In this document: in pieces, positions 1 through 9,558 of the stretch
Layout of the letters: every line of letters begins with the position of its first letter
How positions within the stretch are numbered: the first letter of the stretch is position 1
Assembly: GCF_947331465.1 (NCBI RefSeq)
Contig: NZ_CAMZOK010000003.1
Span: forward strand, 62,001-126,000
Source of the DNA: Shimia sp. Alg240-R146
GTDB taxonomy: Bacteria > Pseudomonadota > Alphaproteobacteria > Rhodobacterales > Rhodobacteraceae
Direction of reading: 5' to 3'
DNA: 64,000 nucleotides
Made by a program: the position numbers and the translations under genes
The notes under the pieces: model-generated
Databases searched by the model: none
Seen by the model: the letters and a program-made list of their open reading frames with translations, nothing else
Told to the model about the DNA's origin: nothing

Positions 1-3
1 CCC

Positions 4-798
4 ATGTCAGGGGACGGAACAGTCGGTAAAGCACTGGACGTGCTGGATCAGGTTGCGGCTTACGAGCGGCCTGTGCGCTTTGGTGAATTGCAAGACAACA
101 GCGCCTATCCCAAAGCGACGCTATATCGCTTTCTGCAAACCCTGACCAATCAGGGCATGCTGTCCTATGACGCGGACCGCCAAACCTATGCGCTGGGGAT
201 GCGCCTTGTGCGTCTTGCCCATGCCGCCTGGACCACAAGCTCACTCGCCCCAATCGCGCGCCCGCACCTTGATGCGCTCTCCGCTGAGATCGGCGAAACC
301 GTGCACCTTGCACAGCTGGACGCCTCACAGGTGCTCTATGTGGACAAACGCAACGCGCGCCAGCCGGTCGAGATGTATTCGCAGGCCGGAAAAGTCGGCC
401 CCGCCTATTGCACCGGTGTTGGCAAAGCTATGATGGCCTTTCTGGGCGAGGCTGAACTGGAGCGTGCAATCCAACAACAAAGCTTTCACCGCTTCACCCC
501 AACGACTTTGGCGTCTGAGGCTGAACTGCGGGCAGAACTCGCCAACATCCGCGCGCGCGGATATGGGTTTGACCGCGAAGAACACGAACCGGGTATCGTC
601 TGCGTGGCGGTGCCGATCCTGACCAAAAATGGCCGCCCCCTTGGCGCGCTGTCGGTCACCGGCCCCACAAGCCGGACCTCATTAGAACAACTCGAAGACT
701 GGGCGCCCCGTGTGATCGACACCGCGACCCGCATTGGTCGCGAAGCGCAGGCTTGGCGGTTCCCAGAAACACGACAACAAAAGGTGATGAACCCATGA
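4..798 (+). CDS. IclR-family transcriptional regulator
   Basis: A 264-residue protein with the IclR layout: an N-terminal winged helix-turn-helix (about residues 5-70, including KATLYRFLQTL as recognition helix) and a C-terminal effector-binding domain (about 80-250, with the family segment GVGKAMMAF). Such proteins bind small catabolic effectors and control the adjacent pathway. The ATG lies at the very left edge of the window, so a start further upstream cannot be excluded. The stop overlaps the next gene's start (ATGA), so regulator and transporter ATPase are translated together; the effector is probably the sugar carried by that importer. The effector itself cannot be read from the sequence. 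Confidence 0.88.
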   Translation: MSGDGTVGKALDVLDQVAAYERPVRFGELQDNSAYPKATLYRFLQTLTNQGMLSYDADRQTYALGMRLVRLAHAAWTTSSLAPIARPHLDALSAEIGETVHLAQLDASQVLYVDKRNARQPVEMYSQAGKVGPAYCTGVGKAMMAFLGEAELERAIQQQSFHRFTPTTLASEAELRAELANIRARGYGFDREEHEPGIVCVAVPILTKNGRPLGALSVTGPTSRTSLEQLEDWAPRVIDTATRIGREAQAWRFPETRQQKVMNP

Positions 799-1853
799 CA
801 GGTGTAACGCTCAAAGGCGCGATCAAACGCTACGGCGAAACTCAGGTGATCCACGGCATCGACCTCGACATCGAAGACGGCGAATTTTGCGTTTTTGTCG
901 GCCCCTCAGGCTGCGGCAAGTCCACGCTTTTGCGGATGATTGCCGGTCTGGAAGAAACCACAGAAGGCCAAATCAGTATTGGTCAGCGCGACGTGACCAA
1001 TGTTGACCCCGCCAAACGCGGTGTGGCGATGGTGTTCCAGACCTACGCGCTTTACCCGCATATGACGGTGGCGGAAAACATGGGTTTTGGCCTGAAAATG
1101 AACGGCGTGCCCAAAGCCGAAATCGACAAGAAAGTCGGCAAGGCCAGCGCGATCTTGAAACTTGATCACTACCTCAAGCGCAAACCCAAAGCACTTTCGG
1201 GTGGCCAACGTCAACGCGTCGCGATTGGCCGCGCCATTGTCCGCGGCCCCGAAGTCTTCCTGTTTGACGAACCGCTCTCCAACCTTGACGCCGAATTGCG
1301 TGTCGAAATGCGCGTGGAAATCTCCCGCCTGCATCAGGAAATCGGCGCCACAATGATTTATGTGACCCACGATCAGGTCGAAGCCATGACAATGGCTGAC
1401 AAAATCGTCGTCCTGCGCGATGGCATTATCGAACAGGTTGGCGCACCACTTGATCTCTACCGCGATCCAGACAACCGCTTTGTTGCCGGCTTCATCGGCT
1501 CGCCATCGATGAACTTCCTTGAATGCGACGTGGTGGACGGCAATCTTGTGCATCCCGCCTTTGGCACCCCGCAGGCCTCTCCGGTTGCACTGCGCGAAGG
1601 CATGAGCAAGGTGACCGTTGGCATCCGTCCCGAACACATCGAACTCGACCACAGCGCTGACGAGCTAAAGATCGAGTTGACCGAAGCCCTCGGCGGGGTC
1701 AGTTATTGCTACCTCTCCTCCCCAAGCGGGGAGCAGATGATCGTCGAAGAACGCGGCGACACCCGCAGCCCCGAAGGGGAAACAGTTGGCCTTAGCGTGG
1801 ATACCAAACGTCTTTACCTGTTTGACAGCGACTCCGGTTTGCGGATCCGCTGA
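795..1853 (+). CDS. Sugar ABC transporter ATP-binding protein (MalK/UgpC type)
   Basis: ATPase of a carbohydrate ABC importer. It shows Walker A (GPSGCGKST, near residue 37), the signature LSGGQRQRVAIGRA, Walker B (FLFDEPLSNLD), the H-loop (THDQVEAM) and a C-terminal regulatory extension with the segment VGIRPEHIEL typical of the MalK/UgpC group. 352 residues is the usual length. I chose the ATG that overlaps the IclR stop; a longer frame from 753 would add residues that are not ABC-like. The matching permeases and binding protein are not downstream, so they most likely precede the IclR gene outside the window. Substrate unknown. Confidence 0.9.
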   Translation: MTGVTLKGAIKRYGETQVIHGIDLDIEDGEFCVFVGPSGCGKSTLLRMIAGLEETTEGQISIGQRDVTNVDPAKRGVAMVFQTYALYPHMTVAENMGFGLKMNGVPKAEIDKKVGKASAILKLDHYLKRKPKALSGGQRQRVAIGRAIVRGPEVFLFDEPLSNLDAELRVEMRVEISRLHQEIGATMIYVTHDQVEAMTMADKIVVLRDGIIEQVGAPLDLYRDPDNRFVAGFIGSPSMNFLECDVVDGNLVHPAFGTPQASPVALREGMSKVTVGIRPEHIELDHSADELKIELTEALGGVSYCYLSSPSGEQMIVEERGDTRSPEGETVGLSVDTKRLYLFDSDSGLRIR

Positions 1854-1961
1854 CGCCTTACAAGATTCCCGGCGCCTGTCCCTCCAAAGGATCTTGGTTC
1901 ACGATCACCCCATGATTGCCCACGATCACAGACCGGCTCCGATTGGCAGAAGTCGAAAGGA

Positions 1962-1985
1962 AAGGCCCGCCAACTGGCGGGCCTT
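1962..1985 (+). terminator. Hairpin terminator after the sugar ABC ATPase gene
   Basis: A perfect 10-bp stem (AAGGCCCGCC / GGCGGGCCTT) around a 4-base loop, about 110 bases after the ATPase stop. The stem itself ends in TT followed by CTTGC, so the T-tract is short. Confidence 0.6.
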
Positions 1986-2271
1986 CTTGCATCTGCATGG
2001 GTGCCTTCGAGGCGAGGAGCCTGTATCCGGTCAATATGCGATAGTCACTTGCTCTGAGAGATCGCCTCAAGACGCGAAGCCTGTACAGTGTTGCGATACT
2101 CACAATCCCCATCCGGATTGCCACCGCTGCCAAGACCGCCACTAGGCATCCAAGAGGTGTCGGCCCCAGAGGTCCCAACACCCCTCAAAACAGGCATCCA
2201 AGCGCACCAATGAATGAAATCCAATTATTAGAATTCCAGTTGGCAGGGTTGATTTTGCAAGAGCGTTTCAC
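1986..2271. other. Non-coding interval between convergent operons
   Basis: Together with its flanks, the interval 1854-2314 separates the rightward ABC gene from the leftward dehydrogenase gene. It holds the two hairpins listed separately. A 107-codon minus-strand frame (1858-2181) runs straight through the first hairpin, lacks a ribosome-binding site and resembles nothing I know. I see no other gene. Confidence 0.5.
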
Positions 2272-2297
2272 GGGCAAAAGCCAATTGGCCTTTGCCC
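2272..2297 (-). terminator. Hairpin after the dimethylglycine dehydrogenase-like gene
   Basis: GGGCAAAAGCC / GGCCTTTGCCC pairs over 11 positions with one mismatch around an AATT loop, starting 18 bases past the stop of the minus-strand gene. There is no clear T-tract, so it may act as a 3' stabilising hairpin as much as a terminator. Confidence 0.5.
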
Positions 2298-2314
2298 GAT
2301 CTACCTCGTTGGTA

Positions 2315-4759
2315 TCAGGCTCGCATATTGGCGCCGTTGGCATCATATACCGGCGCGCCCTGCACCACTGCGCGTTTCATCTCACCTAGGATTTCGACAT
2401 CCAGCGACGTACCTGCCCCTGCATGTTCGCGCGCGACATATGCCATCGCCATCGACTTGCCCACGTGATGCGCATAGCCCCCCGACGTGATGTATCCCAC
2501 GGCCTCGCCGCCCAACATCACCGCCTCGTCCAGTGTCACGTCGATCTCGGTGTCGATCACCAAAGTCACCAGCTTGCGCGCAACGCCGCCATCGCGCGCA
2601 GCCTCTGTCGCTGCCTTGCCGACAAAATCCTTCTTCCAGTTGATGAATACATCCATGCCCGCCTCAACCGCGTTGAAGTCCGGCCGGAACTCCAGCCCCC
2701 AAGCGCCCCAGCCCTTTTCAAGCCGCAGGCTCATCAATGCACGGTTGCCGTACCAACGATAGCCGAGGTCGCTCCCCGCCTCCTCAATCGCCTCCGACAA
2801 GCGGATCAAATACTGCGGACGACAGTAGATCTCATACCCCAACTCGCCTGAGAAACTGATCCGGTTCAGCACCACAGGCACGCCACCCACATAGGTCTGG
2901 CGACAATCACGGAACGCCATGCCCTCAGCCGACACATCCTCCCGCGTGATCCGGCTCAGAAGCTCTCGCGATTTCGGCCCCGACACCGCAATCCCATGCC
3001 AGCTTTCGGTCTCGTTGATGTGGCTCACCTCCTCGGGCAAGGTCCGTGCAAAGAACCGCGAATGCGCGTCCTGCATGGCACCTGAACCGAACAGCATGAA
3101 ATGCTCCTCGCCCAAACAGGCCACAGTTAAGTCCCCATACAGGCGACCTTTTTCCGTTAGCATCGGTGTCAGCGTCATCCGCCCCGGTTTGGGAATGTAG
3201 CCCGCCATGGTTTTGTTGAGCCACACCCGCGCACCCGGCCCCTTGATCACATGTTTGGCAAAATTCGCGACCTCGATGCCGCCCACACCTGACCGCACGG
3301 CTGCGCATTCGGCCGCAACATAGTCATGGCTGCGGTTGCGCTCAAACGTCGGGTCTTCATGCGCATCCTCTGGCCCGTCTGCGAACCACAACACATGCTC
3401 CAATCCGAACGATTGCCCCATGCGCCCGCCCTTGGCCACCAACCGGTCATAAAGCGCGGTCGTCTGCTGTTTTCGACCCTTCGGCAAGGTTTCATTTGGG
3501 AAGGTCATCACAAAGCGGCGCTCATAGTTCTCGGTCGATTTCACCGTGCCCCAATCAGGGCTCGCCCAATTGCCGAACCGCGCCACATCCATCGCCCAAA
3601 CGTCAATCGACGGCTCCCCGTCAATCATCCACTCCGCCATCGTGAGGCCCACGCCCCCGCCCTGACAGAAGCCCGCCATGACGCCAACAGCGCACCAGTA
3701 ATTGGTCATGCCGGGCACCGGCCCGATCATCGGATTGCCATCCGGCCCAAAGGTGAACGGCCCGTTGATCGCATCCTTGATACCCGCGTTTGCAAGCGCC
3801 GGAATACGCTCAAATCCAAGTTCCAAACGATCCGCGATGTGCTCAAGGTTCGGCGGCAACAGCTCGTGCCCAAACGTCCAAGGCGTGCCGTCCACCTTCC
3901 ACGGCACCCCAACGGGTTCATAGGTGCCCAACAACATGCCCTCGCGCTCTTGGCGGAAATAGATGTTCGCCTCGTAATCAATCCCGCACGGCAGACGCGA
4001 CCCGAAATTGGCAATCTCGTCGATCTTCTCTGTGATCAGGTAATGATGCTCCATAGGTTGCACAGGCAGGTTCAGCCCGCCCATGTGCCCCACTTCACGC
4101 GCCCACAGACCACCGCAATTCACCACATGCTCGGCATTGATCACTCCTTTGGGCGTGGTCACATCCCACGTTCCATCGGCCCGCTGTTCCGTCTTGGTCG
4201 CCGGTGTGTGGGTGAAATACTGCGCCCCAAACGTGCGCGCCGCTTTGGCAAAAGCATAGGTCGTGCCGGATGGATCCAGATCGCCGTCCTGATCATCCCA
4301 CAGCGCCGCATAGTAATGCTTGGGATCAATCAACGGATGCCGCTCGGCCAATTCCTTGGGACTGATCCATTCCTGATGCAGTCCCATATAGCGCGCCTTG
4401 GACCGCTCACGTTTCAGGTAATCATGCCACGTCTTGTTGGACGCCAGATAAAACCCACCCGTCATGTGCAGGCCCACGGAATGGCCCGACAACTCTTCGA
4501 TCTCTTTATAAAGGTCGATAGTATAGCTCTGCAGGCGGCTGATATTTGGATCGCTGCTGATGGTGTGGATTTGCCCCGCGGCGTGCCAGCTGGACCCGCT
4601 GGTCAGTTCGTCCCGCTCCAACAGAACCGCATCCTTCCAGCCAAACTTGGCCAGATGAAACAGGATCGAGCACCCAACGACGCCGCCCCCGATTATGACC
4701 ACTTTCGCATGGCTCGGCAGTTGCTTGCCCTGCGCACCTTCTTTGACAACCTCAGGCAT
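2315..4759 (-). CDS. FAD-dependent oxidoreductase with GcvT domain (dimethylglycine/sarcosine dehydrogenase family)
   Basis: An 814-residue two-part enzyme. The N-terminal half is a DAO-type flavoprotein with dinucleotide motif GGGVVGCSILFHLAK (about residue 24) and the SGSSWHAAG segment whose His carries covalent FAD in dimethylglycine and sarcosine dehydrogenases. The C-terminal half (from about residue 430) is a GcvT-like folate domain (FSGELGYEIYCRP, RLEKGWGAWG). The family oxidatively demethylates N-methylated glycines and passes the one-carbon unit to tetrahydrofolate in the cytoplasm. The start has a good ribosome site (GGGAGGG). It lies 125 bases downstream of, and probably co-transcribed with, the MttB-like gene, consistent with stepwise demethylation of a betaine-type compound. 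Exact substrate is not determined. Confidence 0.85.
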   Translation of the reverse strand: MPEVVKEGAQGKQLPSHAKVVIIGGGVVGCSILFHLAKFGWKDAVLLERDELTSGSSWHAAGQIHTISSDPNISRLQSYTIDLYKEIEELSGHSVGLHMTGGFYLASNKTWHDYLKRERSKARYMGLHQEWISPKELAERHPLIDPKHYYAALWDDQDGDLDPSGTTYAFAKAARTFGAQYFTHTPATKTEQRADGTWDVTTPKGVINAEHVVNCGGLWAREVGHMGGLNLPVQPMEHHYLITEKIDEIANFGSRLPCGIDYEANIYFRQEREGMLLGTYEPVGVPWKVDGTPWTFGHELLPPNLEHIADRLELGFERIPALANAGIKDAINGPFTFGPDGNPMIGPVPGMTNYWCAVGVMAGFCQGGGVGLTMAEWMIDGEPSIDVWAMDVARFGNWASPDWGTVKSTENYERRFVMTFPNETLPKGRKQQTTALYDRLVAKGGRMGQSFGLEHVLWFADGPEDAHEDPTFERNRSHDYVAAECAAVRSGVGGIEVANFAKHVIKGPGARVWLNKTMAGYIPKPGRMTLTPMLTEKGRLYGDLTVACLGEEHFMLFGSGAMQDAHSRFFARTLPEEVSHINETESWHGIAVSGPKSRELLSRITREDVSAEGMAFRDCRQTYVGGVPVVLNRISFSGELGYEIYCRPQYLIRLSEAIEEAGSDLGYRWYGNRALMSLRLEKGWGAWGLEFRPDFNAVEAGMDVFINWKKDFVGKAATEAARDGGVARKLVTLVIDTEIDVTLDEAVMLGGEAVGYITSGGYAHHVGKSMAMAYVAREHAGAGTSLDVEILGEMKRAVVQGAPVYDANGANMRA

Positions 4760-4884
4760 GATCGCCCTCCCCGTTCTTTATGCTTTGCTCCAAATTTCGC
4801 ACCGACGCGTTACCGACGTGATGCAGCCGCGATACCGAAGCCCCAAAACCGCCAATTCGCATAGCTGTTGCCAATGCGACTTTC

Positions 4885-6405
4885 TCAATACCAGGCATCT
4901 GGAAGCTCCTCCTTGCGGCGTGCCACATAGGCCTCCAGAGCGTCCTTTCTGGCGACATCAATCGCAGGGGCCTCGTATTGCTCCAACATGGTGTTCCACT
5001 TGGCATAGGCCCGTGCACGCATGTCGAGCGAGCCACCCTCTTCCCAGCTTTCAACGTTCTCACTGTCGCTCAAGGCGGGCTCGTAAAATGCGGTTTGATA
5101 ATTGCGCATGGTGTGGCCGCATCCAAGGAAATGCCCCCCTGCGCCCACCTCTTTATAAGCGTCCCGCGCCATCGCTTCATCCGATAGATCCAACCCTTGG
5201 CTCAGCACCTTCTGATAGCCGCCCAAACGATCCGCATCCATGATCAGCTTCTCTAATCCGGTGCACAACCCGCCTTCGAGCCAACCAGCTGAATGCAATA
5301 CGAAATTTGCGCCAGCCAGCATGGTTGAATGCATACTGTCCGCGCTCTCATATGCCGCCTGCGCATCCTCGATCTTGCTGGCCGACAGGGATCCACCACA
5401 CCGCAGCGGCAACCCAAGCCGTCGCGCCATCTGGCCAACCACATAGTTCGACATTACTGGCTCGGGCATACCAAAGGTCGGCGCGCCCGATTTTAGCGAC
5501 ATCGACGACAGGAAATTACCCAACACAAACGGCGCTCCGGGGCGCACCAATTGCGAGAAGGCACACACCATCATGGCCTCGGCCATTGCCTGCGCGACGC
5601 TCGCCGCAGTGCTCACCGGCCCCATCGCGCCGGACAAGATGAACGGCACAACAACAATCGCCTGCCCGCGTCCGCAATAGACCCGCACAGCCTGTGTCAC
5701 CACCTTATCAACCAGCAAGGGCGAGTTGGTGTTGACGTTGGCCATGATGACGCAATTGTTTTCCATGAAATCAGCACCATGCAGGATTTCAGCCATGTCA
5801 ACGCTGTCCTGCGCCCGCTCCATTTCGGTGATGGCCCCAAGATGAGGTTTGTCCGATTGCGTCATATGTGCCAGCAGCATGTCGAGATGCCGTTTGCTCA
5901 CCGGAATGTCCGTCGGTTCTGCGATCACCAACCCCGTGTGATGCAAGTTGGGATGCATATACGCAAGCTTCAAAAGCTTCTCGAAATCCTCAAAGGTCGC
6001 ATAGCGGCGCCCCCCCTTCAGATCGCGCACAAACGGCGCACCATAGATCGGCGCAAAGACCTGATTGTTGCCGCCAATAGTCACCGATCGCGCGGGATTG
6101 CGGGCATGTTGCACAAACTCGCTCGGGGCTTTGGCACATTGCGCCCGCACCCATTGGGCATCGGCTTTGATCAGATCACCAAATTCGCCTTCAGGCGTGA
6201 TGCCGGCGGCCTTCCAGATTTTTAACGCTTCGGGATCATCGCGAAACGCAATGCCGACGTTCTCCAATATCCAATCGACTTGCGCTTCAAGCTTGACGAT
6301 CTGTTCCTCATCCAGCGGATCAAAGAACGGCAACACACGCTTGATATACGGCGCGACTGGCGCCTCGATGCGGCTCTCGGATGTGCGACGCGAACGACGG
6401 GCCAT
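4885..6405 (-). CDS. Trimethylamine/betaine methyltransferase family protein (MttB-like, non-pyrrolysine)
   Basis: A 506-residue member of the MttB superfamily, recognisable from long barrel segments such as GAMGPVSTAASVAQAMAEAM and the C-terminal AYAKWNTML. Archaeal MttB carries pyrrolysine at an in-frame TAG; this frame has none, placing it with the non-Pyl members, some of which transfer a methyl from glycine betaine or similar quaternary amines to a corrinoid protein. No corrinoid protein or activator gene is visible nearby, so its methyl acceptor is open. It is divergent from a LysR gene and upstream of the dehydrogenase/GcvT gene. Function is assigned at family level only. Confidence 0.8.
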   Translation of the reverse strand: MARRSRRTSESRIEAPVAPYIKRVLPFFDPLDEEQIVKLEAQVDWILENVGIAFRDDPEALKIWKAAGITPEGEFGDLIKADAQWVRAQCAKAPSEFVQHARNPARSVTIGGNNQVFAPIYGAPFVRDLKGGRRYATFEDFEKLLKLAYMHPNLHHTGLVIAEPTDIPVSKRHLDMLLAHMTQSDKPHLGAITEMERAQDSVDMAEILHGADFMENNCVIMANVNTNSPLLVDKVVTQAVRVYCGRGQAIVVVPFILSGAMGPVSTAASVAQAMAEAMMVCAFSQLVRPGAPFVLGNFLSSMSLKSGAPTFGMPEPVMSNYVVGQMARRLGLPLRCGGSLSASKIEDAQAAYESADSMHSTMLAGANFVLHSAGWLEGGLCTGLEKLIMDADRLGGYQKVLSQGLDLSDEAMARDAYKEVGAGGHFLGCGHTMRNYQTAFYEPALSDSENVESWEEGGSLDMRARAYAKWNTMLEQYEAPAIDVARKDALEAYVARRKEELPDAWY

Positions 6406-6427
6406 GGGATCACCTTATGTTAGGTCC

Positions 6428-6466
6428 TGATCCTTCATAGTCACAGCCAATGCGCCCGTGATCCTT
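6428..6466. promoter_or_regulatory. Direct repeat in the MttB/LysR divergent promoter region
   Basis: TGATCCTT occurs twice (6428-6435 and 6459-6466) with a 31-base period, about three helical turns, in the 93-base gap between two divergent genes. The place and spacing suit a LysR binding region; the assignment is inference. Confidence 0.3.
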
Positions 6467-6498
6467 GATTATCTCTATGGTTTGAGTAGACAGAACCT

Positions 6499-7425
6499 AT
6501 GCCAAGCATATGGACTCAGATAAACTCGCCCCGCAATCTGGTGATTTTCACCGCCGCCGCCCGCCATGGCAGCTTCACCCGCGCAGCGGCTGAACTGAAC
6601 ATGCAGCAGCCATCGGTTAGTGCGGCTATCAAGCAGCTGGAAGAGGCACTGGGCGTCACACTATTTGTGCGCGGCCATCGCAAGGTCACGCTCACTACCG
6701 CTGGAAATCGTTTATTTTCAGATACTTCTAGATCTCTTGATGACATTGAACGCTCCGTCCAATCGGTTCGACAGATGGGACGCGAAGATCACGTGACCCT
6801 CAACAGTTCTTCAGCGTTCTCTCATTATTGGATGGTTCCGCGTCTACAAAAACTACATGACCAGCATCCATCCATTGATCTGCGCCTGCAAATCAGTGAC
6901 CGGGAGCCAAATCTGGATATGGAAAACATCAGCCTTGGCATACGCTTGGGCAATGGCACATGGCCCGGTTGTCACGCTGCAAAAATCGCCGAAGAAGTTA
7001 TTTTTCCCGTCGCATCACCTCAGGTCCTGGCCGCCGCCCGCAACCTTCGCTCCATCCCGACCCTCATGAACGAGCGGCTTATTCACCTTGAAGAGCCTGT
7101 GCGTGAGAGACCGACATGGGGCGACTGGTTTGCCCATCATGACATTCGCGACCGCGACATCGTCGCTGGATTGCGGCTGAATGACTACGCTCTGGTCTTG
7201 CAAGCCGCCATGTCTGGGGAGGGGTTTGCCTTTGGATGGGAGCACGTGGTGCGAAATCTGATCGATCGTAAACTCCTGGCCGGAAAGCCGGAATGGAGCT
7301 GGCGCACAGGCAACGCTTTCTACGTCGTATGGTCCGCAAACGCCCCTTTGGCACCACATGCGAAACAGGTGCGTGACTGGATCATTTCAGTCTCTGACTT
7401 TCCGGACCATCCGCCGCCCTCCTAA
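6499..7425 (+). CDS. LysR-family regulator (GcvA-like)
   Basis: A 308-residue LysR protein: N-terminal helix-turn-helix (residues 12-70; RHGSFTRAAAELNMQQPSVS) and a type 2 periplasmic-binding fold of GcvA style (residues 95-300), with the ligand-domain phrase MSGEGFAFGWEHVV. GcvA regulators often control amine and glycine metabolism, which fits the divergent MttB-like gene. It probably activates that operon in the presence of a methylated amine. The last codons are embedded in the terminator hairpin that follows. Confidence 0.88.
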   Translation: MPSIWTQINSPRNLVIFTAAARHGSFTRAAAELNMQQPSVSAAIKQLEEALGVTLFVRGHRKVTLTTAGNRLFSDTSRSLDDIERSVQSVRQMGREDHVTLNSSSAFSHYWMVPRLQKLHDQHPSIDLRLQISDREPNLDMENISLGIRLGNGTWPGCHAAKIAEEVIFPVASPQVLAAARNLRSIPTLMNERLIHLEEPVRERPTWGDWFAHHDIRDRDIVAGLRLNDYALVLQAAMSGEGFAFGWEHVVRNLIDRKLLAGKPEWSWRTGNAFYVVWSANAPLAPHAKQVRDWIISVSDFPDHPPPS

Positions 7426-7437
7426 CAAGGGCGGCGG
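7411..7437. terminator. Bidirectional terminator between LysR and TRAP genes
   Basis: CCGCCGCCCT / AGGGCGGCGG, a perfect 10-bp stem with a 7-base loop. The left arm and loop overlap the last codons and stop of the LysR gene; the TRAP operon ends convergently 22 bases to the right. Confidence 0.6.
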
Positions 7438-7458
7438 TTGTGGCGCCGCTAAACCCGA

Positions 7459-8922
7459 TCAGTTCAACAACACCCTTGGCAGCCACAATGCGATGTCCGG
7501 GAAGGTGATGACCAAGGCCAGTCCGATAAGCTGAAGCAATACGAACGGGATGATGCCGCGGTAGATCTCCTGAATTTTCACCTCCTTGGGCGCCACCGCC
7601 TTCATATAAAATAGCGCAAACCCAAACGGTGGGGTTAGGAACGACGTTTGCAAGTTCACCGCCAGCAAAATCGCGAACCAATAAGTGACCTCGAACTTGC
7701 TCACGTGGTCACCAAAATCCAGCTGCGAAATGATCGGCGCAAAAACAGGCAAAACGATCAACGTGATCTCGATCCAGTCAAAGAAGAAGCCCAGAATAAA
7801 GACGATTCCGAGGATCAGGAACAGCAAACCCCATGGGCCAAACCCCATATGGTTCACAAACTCAATCACTAGATCGTCCCCACCCAAGCGTCTGAAAACA
7901 TAACTAAAAAGCGTGGCACCTACAAAAATACCAAAGATCATTGCGTTGGTCATTGCTGTGGCATCCACCACACCTTTGATCACCTGCCAGTAGTGCCGTA
8001 GCTCATTGCGCAACCCGCCACCGACCGCATGGTCATCCAGCTCAACGTTCGCACCAGGAGTGTCTAGCGCAAACTCCTTTACGCCCAACCAAGGCAGCAA
8101 AACCAGGTTGATAAACCCAAGTAACACGGCCCCCATTGCGCCAACACCCGCGGCCTCCGTCGGGGTCGCTAGCCCCCCCAGGATCGAACCCAAAACCATA
8201 GCGATGAGCACAACAGGCGGCACAAAACTGCGCAACACCATCACAATGGTGCCACCCCAAGTTTGCGGCCCGATGTTGTCCTCCAGTCGCGGTGCAAGGC
8301 TCGGGTTTATCCAACACCGAATAACGATGTATGCGACATAGAGGCTAGCCAGTATCAACCCCGGAAACACCGCTGCCACAAACAGGTTACCGACCGACCG
8401 CGATAGCAAATCCGCCATAATAACCAGCATGATGGATGGCGGGATTAGGATTCCTAATGTGCCCGACGCTGCGATGGTGCCGGTCGCCAATTCGTGATTG
8501 TAGTTTCGCTCGATCATCACAGGCAGAGCCAGCAGGCTCATCATGATGACCGATGCCCCGATTATGCCCGTGGTCGCGGCCAGGATCGTTCCCATCAATG
8601 TGACCGCGAGCGCCAAGCCGCCCGGTACTTTACGTAACAAGACCTGCAAACAGTTCAGCAAATCCCGCGCAATGCCGGACCGCTCCAGCATTGTTCCCAT
8701 AAAGATGAACATCGGGATCGCCGTGAGGATTAGGTTTTCCATGATCCCGCCGAATATCCGGCTTGGCAGTAGCCTGAGGAAAATGAACTGAAACTCACCC
8801 AGCACTATGCCAATGAATGCAAATCCAAGCCCGACTCCGCCGAGAATGAACGCAACCGGAAAGCCGGAAAACAACAAAATGCCAAGCGCGGCAAACATGA
8901 ACAGTGGAAGAAATTCGGCCAT
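7459..8922 (-). CDS. TRAP transporter large permease (DctM family)
   Basis: A 487-residue polytopic membrane protein of the DctM family, the transport subunit of a tripartite ATP-independent periplasmic importer. Family segments include MFIFMGTMLERSGIARDLL, the GASVIMMSLLALPVM stretch and the C-terminal AILLAVNLQTSFLTPPFG. It is longer than the usual 430 residues because of a polar insertion around residues 270-320, a trait of the TRAP subgroup whose binding proteins carry keto or aromatic acids. It starts 2 bases after the small permease stop. Import is driven by an ion gradient together with the DctP protein two genes upstream. Confidence 0.9.
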   Translation of the reverse strand: MAEFLPLFMFAALGILLFSGFPVAFILGGVGLGFAFIGIVLGEFQFIFLRLLPSRIFGGIMENLILTAIPMFIFMGTMLERSGIARDLLNCLQVLLRKVPGGLALAVTLMGTILAATTGIIGASVIMMSLLALPVMIERNYNHELATGTIAASGTLGILIPPSIMLVIMADLLSRSVGNLFVAAVFPGLILASLYVAYIVIRCWINPSLAPRLEDNIGPQTWGGTIVMVLRSFVPPVVLIAMVLGSILGGLATPTEAAGVGAMGAVLLGFINLVLLPWLGVKEFALDTPGANVELDDHAVGGGLRNELRHYWQVIKGVVDATAMTNAMIFGIFVGATLFSYVFRRLGGDDLVIEFVNHMGFGPWGLLFLILGIVFILGFFFDWIEITLIVLPVFAPIISQLDFGDHVSKFEVTYWFAILLAVNLQTSFLTPPFGFALFYMKAVAPKEVKIQEIYRGIIPFVLLQLIGLALVITFPDIALWLPRVLLN

Positions 8923-8924
8923 GA

Positions 8925-9488
8925 TCAGTGCCCCCCGCCAAAGAGGTTTTCCTCTTGTTCAGCGCTCAGTTTTCCGAGGTATCCTGCGACCGCTTTGATC
9001 AACTGCGATAAGCCTGCCAGCAATAACAACAGGAACAACGCCAACAGCCCTGCCTTGACGATCCACAAGTTGCTCAACCCGGTTTGTGACTTTGAAATCT
9101 CACCAGAAACGAATGATTGTTTTACAAAGGGCCAACTGAGCCACAGCCCGATCACCGAGTAAGGAACAAGCGCCAGAGAAATTCCAATCGCCTCAATCAA
9201 ATGCTTGGCTTTGTTTGAGAAATTTTCCCGCAACAGGTCAATTCTGACATGCGCGTTTCGCACATATGCGTAGCCAAGAGCGAAGACAATCAAGCCAGAG
9301 TGTAGCCAATATTCAAACTCCTGGATCATGGTTGAGTTCAGGCCTGCGGGCTTTGGCACACCGAAATAGCGTGTGGTTACATCATAGCAGACCACAAGAA
9401 CCAAGGCGAAGCCAAGCCACCCCCCGATTGACGCAAAAAAGCCCAGCAAGCGATCAATTCGCCGGCTGAGTCCCAATAGGCTTTGCAC
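8925..9488 (-). CDS. TRAP transporter small permease (DctQ family)
   Basis: A 187-residue protein with four predicted membrane segments, the usual DctQ layout (WLGFALVLVVCYDVTTRYF in the first segments, AHVRIDLLRENF between). It forms the membrane complex with the large permease encoded right after it. The start codon is GTG, chosen because GGAAGGAA lies 7 bases upstream and no ATG fits. Confidence 0.85.
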   Translation of the reverse strand: MQSLLGLSRRIDRLLGFFASIGGWLGFALVLVVCYDVTTRYFGVPKPAGLNSTMIQEFEYWLHSGLIVFALGYAYVRNAHVRIDLLRENFSNKAKHLIEAIGISLALVPYSVIGLWLSWPFVKQSFVSGEISKSQTGLSNLWIVKAGLLALFLLLLLAGLSQLIKAVAGYLGKLSAEQEENLFGGGH

Positions 9489-9558
9489 GGTTCAATTCCT
9501 TCCATTCAGCGCACCGTTTGACGTAACTAAAAGGCCTTCGGTGCGGCGTATCTAATGT

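Noticed and set aside
906-1652. 248-codon minus-strand frame
   Set aside because: Antisense of the ABC ATPase gene; no motif.
1858-2181. 107-codon minus-strand frame with a hydrophobic start
   Set aside because: Crosses a clear terminator hairpin, has no ribosome site and no recognisable family.
3326-4864. 512-codon plus-strand frame
   Set aside because: Antisense of the dimethylglycine-dehydrogenase-like gene; composition is Arg/His-rich and no family is recognisable.
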